A stretch of DNA of 5,100 bases from Chroococcidiopsidaceae cyanobacterium CP_BM_RX_35 (GTDB lineage: Bacteria > Cyanobacteriota > Cyanobacteriia > Cyanobacteriales > Chroococcidiopsidaceae): NCBI GenBank assembly GCA_019242465.1, contig JAFAVL010000283.1:1-5100 (forward strand), written 5' to 3'. The notes beneath the pieces are model-generated. The model was not told the origin of the DNA and did no database searches. It saw only the letters and a list, made by a program, of their open reading frames with translations. A program made the translations under genes and the position numbers. Positions 1 through 5,100 of this stretch are shown here, piece by piece (positions within the stretch are counted from its first letter, which is position 1; every line of letters begins with the position of its first letter).

Positions 1-2105
1 TCCACGATGCAGACTTTGCTCAGCAGCTTCAGATGATGCTTGAAACAGAGACTCAAGTCACGCGGATCAGGATTAACCGTGATGCTGCATCTGTAGCTAT
101 CACCTATAAATCCAATGCACCGGATGTCAAAATGCGTTCGCATTTGGTTCGTCTGCTGCAAAATGCTGGTGGGGCAGTCGTTCTAACAAGCTCTAAAAGC
201 TCATCTCCGCAACCCGCAGCCCATACAATTAGCTCCCAACCAGCTTTGAAGCTTTCTGCCCTCGCTACAACTTTGGCATTAATGGGGGGACCGATGGGAC
301 TGCCTATTCCAGCAGTTATAGTAGCTGGAACCATAGTTGTTGCTGCCTTGCCTGTAGCGCAACGAGCTGTGACAGGTGTTAAAGAGCAAAGAAGACTAAA
401 TATTGACTTCCTGGATTTGATGGCAATCGCCATTACCACTCTCCAAGGTAACTTTCTGACGCCATCACTGATGCTTGGTCTGATTGAAATCGGCGATCAC
501 ATTCGCGAACGGACAGCTCAAAAGAGCAAATTGCAGACACTCAATCTCCTCGACTCCCTCTCAGCATGTGTTTGGGTTGAGCGCGATGGACAGAAGCAAC
601 AAGTTTCGATCCACGAAGTTCAGCTAGGTGATACAGTCATTGTCTACCCAGGCGAGCAGATTCCCATTGATGGTCGTATCTTGAGGGGTAAAGCACTACT
701 TGATGAACAGAAACTGACTGGTGAATCCATGCCAGTGGTGCGAAACAAAGGACAAGCTGTTTACGCATCTACCTTAGTTAGGGAAGGGAGGATTTACATT
801 CTGGTTGAACGGATGGGCAATGATACCCGTGCCGGACAAAGTATTCAATTAATGCAAGCCGCTCCCGTTCATGATACCCGGATAGAGAACTATGCAGCGA
901 AAATTGCTGACAAAGCAGTGACGCCTACTTTGCTGCTTGGTGGCTTAGTGTTTGCTGTCACGCGCAACCCAGCTCGGGCAGCCTCCGTCCTCACTCTTGA
1001 TTTTGCTACTGGCATCCGGGTTTCGGTACCGACAACAGTCTTGGCAGCAATTACCTATGCAGCACGGCGCGGCATCCTGATTCGCAGTGGGCGGGCATTA
1101 GAACAACTAGCACAGGTTGATACTATCGTCTTTGACAAGACAGGCACTCTGACTGAGGGTGAGGTAACTGTCACTGGTGTCGAGAGTATTAATCCATTGA
1201 CGCCACCTACGCGAGTGTTGGAACTGGCAGCTGCGGCTGAGCAACGTCTCACTCACCCAGTAGCAGCAGCTGTGATGCGCTACGCACAGTCTCAAGCAGT
1301 CTCAGTGATGCCGCGCGGCAAGTGGGATTATCATTTGGGTCTAGGTGTCCAAGCACAAGTTGATGGTCAGGTGGTTCAGGTAGGTAGCGAGCGCTTTCTG
1401 CATCAGGCTGGGATTGACCTAAAGCAGCATCGAAAGCTCAGTCAGGCAGAGGAAACCTCAACCATCTATGTAGCTAGCAATGGTGAACTTCAAGGTAAGA
1501 TTGAGTACAGTGATGTTCTCCGTCCAGAAAGCTGCGACGTAATTGCAACGCTACGAACGGTTGCAGGTGTGGAAATTCACCTTTTGACTGGAGATAAGTG
1601 GCGGACAGCCAACACTGTTGCTGCTGAGCTTGGTATTCCAGCAACTCACACTCATGCAGAAGCTTTTCCCGAACAGAAAGCAACAGTCGTTCGTCAACTG
1701 CACGAACAGGGTAAGACAGTAGCATTTATTGGGGATGGAATCAATGATTCCCCAGCTTTGGCTTACGCTGATGTCTCTGTTTCCTTTGCTCATGGCTCTG
1801 ATATTGCCCGGGAGACAGCAGACATCGTGCTGATGCAGAATGACCTTCAAGGTTTAGTGGAGGCAATTGCGATCGCTCGTAAAGCCAAAAAATTAATTCA
1901 CCAGAACACAGCTATCGTTGCTATCCCCAACCTCGCTGCTATTGTGCTAGCCGTGATTTTTGGGATTAGTCCCCTGATGGCAACAGTAGTCAATAATGGC
2001 TCGACGGTGGCTGCAGGACTGAATGGCTTACGACCCATACTCAAAGGTCGTAAGCGAAAAAATCTTCCTTTAAGGGGTGAAATGATTGTCCTTTTTAAGG
2101 GATAG
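1..2105 (+). CDS. P1B-type heavy-metal P-type ATPase, 5' end outside the window
   Basis: This is an ATP-driven cation pump of the inner membrane, probably metal efflux. The frame is open to the left edge (first full codon 3-5), and the residues before Met at 33 (HDADFAQQLQ) continue an HMA-like domain, so Met33 is not the true start. Numbering from that Met: degenerate HMA-like domain to about 45, without CxxC; membrane segments near 73-109 and 124-155; actuator domain with TGES at 229-232; membrane pair about 297-340; DKTGT at 368-372 with phospho-acceptor Asp368; nucleotide domain with Glu403, His408-Pro409 and Gly436/Gly438, the P1B signature; TGDK at 519-522; GDGINDSP at 567-574; last membrane pair about 625-660. 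The CPC of the ion-binding helix is replaced by Phe-Ala-Thr (324-326), so the ion cannot be named; the whole visible chain has only two Cys (179, 501). It ends in a basic tail after GLRPIL. First gene of an apparent operon. Family assignment is very secure, substrate is not. Confidence 0.96.
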   Translation, partial: HDADFAQQLQMMLETETQVTRIRINRDAASVAITYKSNAPDVKMRSHLVRLLQNAGGAVVLTSSKSSSPQPAAHTISSQPALKLSALATTLALMGGPMGLPIPAVIVAGTIVVAALPVAQRAVTGVKEQRRLNIDFLDLMAIAITTLQGNFLTPSLMLGLIEIGDHIRERTAQKSKLQTLNLLDSLSACVWVERDGQKQQVSIHEVQLGDTVIVYPGEQIPIDGRILRGKALLDEQKLTGESMPVVRNKGQAVYASTLVREGRIYILVERMGNDTRAGQSIQLMQAAPVHDTRIENYAAKIADKAVTPTLLLGGLVFAVTRNPARAASVLTLDFATGIRVSVPTTVLAAITYAARRGILIRSGRALEQLAQVDTIVFDKTGTLTEGEVTVTGVESINPLTPPTRVLELAAAAEQRLTHPVAAAVMRYAQSQAVSVMPRGKWDYHLGLGVQAQVDGQVVQVGSERFLHQAGIDLKQHRKLSQAEETSTIYVASNGELQGKIEYSDVLRPESCDVIATLRTVAGVEIHLLTGDKWRTANTVAAELGIPATHTHAEAFPEQKATVVRQLHEQGKTVAFIGDGINDSPALAYADVSVSFAHGSDIARETADIVLMQNDLQGLVEAIAIARKAKKLIHQNTAIVAIPNLAAIVLAVIFGISPLMATVVNNGSTVAAGLNGLRPILKGRKRKNLPLRGEMIVLFKG
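1869..1876. repeat. HIP1 palindrome GCGATCGC
   Basis: This perfect octamer is the highly iterated palindrome of many cyanobacterial genomes. It lies inside the ATPase gene and supports cyanobacterial origin. Confidence 0.7.
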
Positions 2106-2136
2106 TTTAAAGTTTAAGCAGATTTAGCTAGTTACC

Positions 2137-2141
2137 GGAGG
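2137..2141 (+). promoter_or_regulatory. Shine-Dalgarno GGAGG of the DUF5132 gene
   Basis: A full GGAGG lies nine bases before the ATG at 2151 and fixes that start. It is the only strong Shine-Dalgarno in the window; the HMA2 gene downstream has none. In the 45-bp gap after the ATPase stop I see no convincing promoter, so the small protein is probably translated from the ATPase transcript at its own good rate. Confidence 0.8.
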
Positions 2142-2150
2142 TAGTTTATC

Positions 2151-2468
2151 ATGGCAATAAAAATTGGCGATTTCTTTGAAGAAGCTGGCGTACCCGGTGT
2201 GATAGCAGGGATTGGTGCGGTGGTATTAGCTCCTGTTCTGATTCCAGTTGTGGCTGGAGTTGGTAAGCCCTTAGCCAAGGCTGCAATCAAGGGTGGGCTT
2301 GTTCTCTACGAGAAGAGTAAGGGTGCTTTATCAGAAGTCAACGAGAGCTTTGAGGATCTTGTCGCTGAGGCAAGAATGGAACTCTCTGAAGGCAAGTATG
2401 AGTCAGTAGTTGAATCTACAGTGCCATCCCATGGCGACGAGATATTGCCTGATAATGGAGGAGTGTAA
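2151..2468 (+). CDS. DUF5132-type small membrane protein (105 aa)
   Basis: Recognised as a DUF5132-like protein; no function is established for the family as far as I know. Residues about 15-37 form one hydrophobic, Gly/Val/Pro-rich segment (GVIAGIGAVVLAPVLIPVV), likely membrane-inserted. A short basic amphipathic stretch follows (KPLAKAAIKGG, 39-49), then an acidic, Ala/Glu-containing helix (about 60-84, including EDLVAEAR), and a polar tail with His94, Asp96 and Glu97. It has no Cys. The start at 2151 is supported by GGAGG nine bases upstream. It lies 45 bp after the ATPase and in the same direction, so co-transcription is likely. The layout (short membrane segment, then a helix with AEAR) resembles the mycobacterial PacL/DUF1490 proteins that partner the zinc ATPase CtpC; that analogy is inference, and the His/Asp-rich PacL metal-binding end is not clearly present. 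Confidence 0.88.
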   Translation: MAIKIGDFFEEAGVPGVIAGIGAVVLAPVLIPVVAGVGKPLAKAAIKGGLVLYEKSKGALSEVNESFEDLVAEARMELSEGKYESVVESTVPSHGDEILPDNGGV

Positions 2469-2471
2469 ATA

Positions 2472-2515
2472 GTCAACGGTACACCACCAATGCACAACGG
2501 CAGTGTACCGTTGGT
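2472..2515 (+). other. Stem-loop just after the DUF5132 stop codon
   Basis: An 11-base perfect inverted repeat, CAACGGTACAC at 2474-2484 and GTGTACCGTTG at 2503-2513, flanks an 18-base loop. Two G-U pairs can extend it to 2472-2515 in RNA. The right arm has an alternative partner: CAACGG at 2495-2500 can pair with CCGTTG at 2508-2513 around a 7-base loop, so two folds exclude each other. It begins three bases after the stop codon. It could stabilise the upstream mRNA, be part of a switch, or as DNA be a dyad for a regulator. No run of T follows, so it is not a standard terminator. Confidence 0.6.
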
Positions 2516-2516
2516 C

Positions 2517-2536
2517 GCTGCTGCAATCGCAGCAGC
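2517..2536 (+). other. Perfect 8-bp hairpin with AATC loop
   Basis: GCTGCTGC at 2517-2524 and GCAGCAGC at 2529-2536 pair perfectly around the loop AATC. The hairpin follows the preceding stem-loop directly. It is GC-rich and compact, as in an intrinsic terminator, but only three T (ATTT) follow, so termination would be weak. It may lower expression of the HMA2 gene relative to the two genes upstream, or be part of a larger folded RNA element. Confidence 0.5.
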
Positions 2537-2549
2537 ATTTCTGCGGTTA

Positions 2550-2615
2550 TAGGAGTAGGGGAGCAGAGGAGATATGAGATAAATAGATCCGTATTCAGAC
2601 TCTTCCCCACTCCTA
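2550..2615. repeat. Imperfect inverted repeat, AGGAGTAGGGGAG-type cyanobacterial intergenic repeat
   Basis: AGGAGT at 2551-2556 pairs with ACTCCT at 2609-2614; after a one-base bulge, GGGGA at 2558-2562 pairs with TCCCC at 2604-2608. The loop is about 41 bases and purine-rich (GCAGAGGAG). Similar AGGGGAG/CTCCCC low-complexity runs are widespread between genes in filamentous cyanobacteria. It is probably a dispersed repeat rather than a gene-specific signal. No mobile-element gene or clear target duplication accompanies it. Confidence 0.5.
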
Positions 2616-2639
2616 ATTAGCCTACCCTACTATTGACTT

Positions 2640-3164
2640 ATGCAAGAAGTAACCTTAGCAAAGCTGTCTACACCAATAACTGCACGAGTTGTCAGTTGTA
2701 CCCCAGGACGGATACGACTTAGAGTTTCGTACCCAAACCATCAATCTGAGGCAATGAAACGAATCACCAAAGTTTTAGAAATACAGCCTGAGATCAATCG
2801 GGTACGGAATAATCTCCAAAATGGCAGCATTGTTATCAATTACAATCGCGATCTTGTAAATCTCGATCAAATTGCTGCCGCTCTGAGGGATTCAGGGATT
2901 GTTTTTAGTAAGCGTAAGCAAGGAAAATCTGAGGCAGCAATGCAAATAACGGAGGCAGTTTTTGGCTTGAACCAGCAAGTCAAACAAGCAACAAGTGATG
3001 CCATCGACTTGCGCTTCCTTTTACCTTTGGGATTCAGTATGCTTGCTGTCAGGCAACTGCTAGTTAAGGGGCTGCAATTTGAAACTATTCCCTGGTATGT
3101 CTTGGCTTGGTATGCTTTTGATAGCTTCATCAAACTGCACTACACAACTGAAGAGCAACCGTAA
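2640..3164 (+). CDS. HMA2-type (heavy-metal-associated-like) membrane-anchored protein (174 aa)
   Basis: Residues about 14-87 form a ferredoxin-like HMA-type domain: first strand with Cys-Thr-Pro-Gly-Arg-Ile-Arg-Leu-Arg-Val (20-29), helix about 36-47, strand with GSIVINYN (62-69), helix with IAAALRDSG (78-86). The PGRIRLRV motif is typical of HMA2 proteins. The metal-binding CxxC of classical HMA domains is absent; Cys20 is the only Cys. A Gln/Ala-rich linker (about 91-120) leads to a hydrophobic C-terminus, about 122-141 and 149-166, including PWYVLAWYAFDSF, likely two membrane segments. The ATG at 2640 is the first after an in-frame TGA at 2634 and precedes the domain; no Shine-Dalgarno is seen. 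It lies 171 bp after the DUF5132 gene in the same direction. The domain resembles the N-terminal region of the ATPase, suggesting a separate accessory or regulatory module for the pump. Function is inferred from context. Confidence 0.9.
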   Translation: MQEVTLAKLSTPITARVVSCTPGRIRLRVSYPNHQSEAMKRITKVLEIQPEINRVRNNLQNGSIVINYNRDLVNLDQIAAALRDSGIVFSKRKQGKSEAAMQITEAVFGLNQQVKQATSDAIDLRFLLPLGFSMLAVRQLLVKGLQFETIPWYVLAWYAFDSFIKLHYTTEEQP

Positions 3165-3221
3165 CCTTGTTCATCACTCCCGTTCCATATAAGCTTACAT
3201 TCTTTATCTATTGAAAAATGT
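3165..3221. other. Convergent intergenic gap (57 bp)
   Basis: This separates the stops of the HMA2 gene (+) and the WD40 gene (-). The only inverted repeat noticed is ACATT/AATGT with a long AT-rich loop, too weak to call a terminator. Overlapping 3' ends of the two transcripts are therefore possible. Confidence 0.6.
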
Positions 3222-5078
3222 TTAAATCTGCCAAATTTTAATTGTTTTATCAGAACTACTGCTAACGACAAATTGACCATCTGAACTGAGGGCGAGAGAA
3301 TTCACCGCCTTTGAGTGCCCAGTAAGAGTTTGTAACAGTTCGCCCGTACTTAGTCGCCAAATCTTGATGGTATCATCAGCACTGCCGCTGACTAATAATG
3401 TTCTGTCAGGACTAATAGCGACAGATTTCACCTCACCTGAATGCGCAGTAATGGTTCGTAACAGCTTGCCCGTGCTTAGACGCCAAATCTTGATGGTATT
3501 ATCAGCACTGCCACTGACTAATAATGTTCCGTCAGAACTAATAGCGACAGATCTCACCTCACCTGAATGCCCAGTAAGGGTTTTTAGCAATTCGCCTGTG
3601 CGGAGTTGCCACAGTCTAATTTTGTTGTCACTACCACCGCTAGCGAGAATACCATCAGGGCTAATGGCAGCAGCATTGACTGAGTATGAATGCCAGAGGG
3701 TACAAAGCCGATCACCTGTATACAAATGCCAAATCTTGATTTTATTACTAGCACTAGCGAGTAGCTTCCCATCTGGGGCGATCACGACGCAGTTGACTGA
3801 TTTTTTATGCCCCAACAAAGTATGTACTAGTTTGCCAGTATTCAGATGCCATACCTTGACATTTCCTCTAGGACAGTCATAACTGCCACTCGCAAGGAAC
3901 TGTCCATCGGGACTGAGGGCAACAGATGAAACTCCACCAGCATGTCCAGTGAAGGTGCGGCGCAATTTACCAGTATCTAGACTCCAGACTTTGATTGTTT
4001 TGTCTAGACAGCTACTAACTAAAGTTTGCCCATTAGGACTGAGGCCGATAGATGAAACATTGCCAGAATCTCTAGTGAGTGTGGAGTGTGAAGTTGCGTA
4101 TGCCGGTTGATGTTTTCGCTCTAAGTCGGCGATCGCACTCAGAAGTACCTCTACTTGGTTAACACCCTGACTTTTCCCAAAAGTTTCTTTAAGAAGAGCA
4201 GGCAGTAACTTTGGCAGTAAGGGAGATACAGCATAATGAGCGAGATGATATGCGTCTGCTACCCAGCCAGTGACAAGACAGTGACAGACAATCAAGAACT
4301 GGTAAAGCTTTTCAAAATCCTGATAGTTGATCTGATAGGGAAGCGATAATTTACTGGTATCAATTCCCTTACTCTTCCAGTTCTCTTCTTTTTCCAAAAT
4401 CATCAAATTCGTCACATTATCTTTGCCCAGCTTGTTAATTTCCTCTGGATCTTCTCCTAGCGCTATAAGTTCGTCTCTAATTTTTTTCCACTCCAAAGCT
4501 CTAACTCTTACCGCTTCATAAAGAGTTTCTCGATAAGGCATTGTGAAAATAGTTTTGTAGTAATAATTTTCTTGACCAAACCCCCAATATGCAATATAGA
4601 AATTTAGATAATCTCCGTTAATTTCTGATCCTAGAACTAAAATCGGCTCGGATTTTAGCATCTCGAACAGAGTTTTAACACTAGATTCATCATGAAGACG
4701 CTTACTCTCCCAAGCTCCAGCTAAGAACTCTGTTGGTCTAACTTGACTGTGTAGAGAGTAATTCTGGTTAAGAAACTCTCGTATTCCTTCGGTTAACTTT
4801 AGCTCAATTCCTGAAATTCCCTCAGCAGCATTATCAGATTGCTCAAACTGAATTTTATTCGGAGGTGCCAGAAAAATCTTCAGTGGGATGATTCTATTAT
4901 TTTTATCATATTCTAGAATCTGGGAAGGATACAATTTCAAGGGCCAATTTTCTAGAATTTTGTGAATCTCAGATAACTTAAGAGCTGCTTCTCGCTCTCC
5001 TTTTGCTAGTTTAATTTGTGTTTCACGGTAATAGGCAGCTAATTTTTGCTGCAATCCTTCTTCAAAATCCCGTGTCAA
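3222..5078 (-). CDS. WD40-repeat protein with uncharacterised N-terminal domain (at least 618 aa)
   Basis: Residues 1-330 form a domain I recognise only as recurring before WD repeats in cyanobacterial proteins: a charged helical start (1-45), a mixed region with RPTEFLAGAWESK (114-126) and YLNFYIAYWG (157-166), a charged helical stretch (185-235), and a hydrophobic helical region with CHC at 265-267 and His278/His281. Residues about 335-618 hold seven WD repeats ending near VW365, VW410, IW450, LW490, IW532, IW574 and IW616, exactly one seven-bladed propeller, a protein-docking platform. Repeat 2 carries a short insertion (CPRG) and repeat 3 is about two residues short. No kinase, protease or NTPase motif and no signal peptide is visible, so it is probably a cytoplasmic scaffold or sensor. 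The start is uncertain: 5078 is a TTG without Shine-Dalgarno and the frame stays open to the right edge, so a start beyond the window is possible. It is convergent with the metal cassette. Confidence 0.9.
   Translation of the reverse strand: MTRDFEEGLQQKLAAYYRETQIKLAKGEREAALKLSEIHKILENWPLKLYPSQILEYDKNNRIIPLKIFLAPPNKIQFEQSDNAAEGISGIELKLTEGIREFLNQNYSLHSQVRPTEFLAGAWESKRLHDESSVKTLFEMLKSEPILVLGSEINGDYLNFYIAYWGFGQENYYYKTIFTMPYRETLYEAVRVRALEWKKIRDELIALGEDPEEINKLGKDNVTNLMILEKEENWKSKGIDTSKLSLPYQINYQDFEKLYQFLIVCHCLVTGWVADAYHLAHYAVSPLLPKLLPALLKETFGKSQGVNQVEVLLSAIADLERKHQPAYATSHSTLTRDSGNVSSIGLSPNGQTLVSSCLDKTIKVWSLDTGKLRRTFTGHAGGVSSVALSPDGQFLASGSYDCPRGNVKVWHLNTGKLVHTLLGHKKSVNCVVIAPDGKLLASASNKIKIWHLYTGDRLCTLWHSYSVNAAAISPDGILASGGSDNKIRLWQLRTGELLKTLTGHSGEVRSVAISSDGTLLVSGSADNTIKIWRLSTGKLLRTITAHSGEVKSVAISPDRTLLVSGSADDTIKIWRLSTGELLQTLTGHSKAVNSLALSSDGQFVVSSSSDKTIKIWQI
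3361..3612 (-). repeat. 126-bp tandem repeat encoding WD blades 5 and 6
   Basis: Two direct units, 3361-3486 and 3487-3612, have a 126-bp period, that is 42 codons or one WD blade. The first 84 bases of each (3361-3444 and 3487-3570) differ at only five positions. The encoded blades (residues 501-542 and 543-584) match at 34 of 42 positions. A more divergent third unit, for blade 7, lies at about 3235-3360. This shows recent blade duplication or conversion inside the propeller. Confidence 0.85.
4129..4136. repeat. HIP1 palindrome GCGATCGC
   Basis: This is a second perfect HIP1 octamer, in the WD40 gene near the junction between the N-terminal domain and the propeller. Confidence 0.7.
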
Positions 5079-5100
5079 ACTTTTTTGTTGAATTGAACCA

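Noticed and set aside
33..35. ATG at 33 as true start of the ATPase
   Set aside because: The frame is open to the left edge and the residues before it continue the HMA-like domain; there is also no ribosome site before it.
104..439. 111-codon open frame on the minus strand inside the ATPase gene
   Set aside because: It lies opposite the secure ATPase frame, shows no recognisable domain, and has no sign of its own translation signals.
2517..2540. Hairpin as a strong intrinsic terminator of the first two genes
   Set aside because: The stem is good but is followed only by ATTT, then CTGCGG; the T-run needed for efficient termination is missing.
2628..2633. TACTAT as a -10 box for the HMA2 gene
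   Set aside because: It ends only six bases before the ATG and has no -35 partner, so it would give an implausibly short leader.
3364..3882. 172-codon open frame on the + strand opposite the WD repeats
   Set aside because: It is an antisense shadow of the repeated WD blades: repeats keep the opposite frame open. The product is a repetitive LPLTNNVLSG-type peptide with no ribosome site, while the minus strand encodes clear WD motifs.
3235..4080. Repeated units as a CRISPR or satellite array
   Set aside because: The period of about 126 bases, divergence between units and intact minus-strand reading frame with WD motifs show protein-coding repeats.

Overview
The window looks like filamentous-type cyanobacterial DNA. 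It contains two copies of the cyanobacterial palindrome GCGATCGC (HIP1), an intergenic purine-rich AGGAGTAGGGGAG-type repeat of the kind common in Nostocales-like genomes, and protein families that are mostly cyanobacterial: DUF5132, stand-alone HMA2-type proteins and WD40 proteins with one particular N-terminal module. The species cannot be fixed from the sequence alone.

Layout. Positions 1-3164 carry three genes on the + strand that look like one metal-handling transcription unit: (i) a P1B-type (heavy-metal) P-type ATPase whose 5' end lies left of the window, (ii) after a 45-bp gap with a clear GGAGG ribosome binding site, a 105-aa DUF5132-type small membrane protein, and (iii) after a 171-bp intergenic region rich in inverted repeats, a 174-aa HMA2-type protein with a membrane-anchored C-terminus. 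A 57-bp gap follows. Then comes a convergent minus-strand gene (3222 to at least 5078) for a WD40 protein: about 330 residues of uncharacterised N-terminal domain followed by exactly seven WD repeats, enough for one closed beta-propeller.

How the genes may work together. The ATPase has every core catalytic motif (TGES, DKTGT, the E-x4-HP nucleotide-binding signature, GDGINDSP) but no CPC in the ion-binding helix and no CxxC in its N-terminal HMA-like region, so its ion is not obvious. The small DUF5132 protein (membrane segment followed by an Ala/Glu-rich helix) resembles in layout the mycobacterial PacL/DUF1490 proteins encoded next to the zinc-efflux ATPase CtpC. The HMA2 protein repeats the ATPase's own HMA-like fold in a separate membrane-tethered polypeptide. 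My main hypothesis is that the three form a membrane metal-efflux platform. The WD40 gene faces the other way, is AT-richer in its N-terminal half, and has no demonstrable link to the cassette.

Limits. Both outer genes touch or may cross a window edge. No tRNA, rRNA, CRISPR array or insertion sequence was seen. Family names are from recognition of sequence, not from a search.
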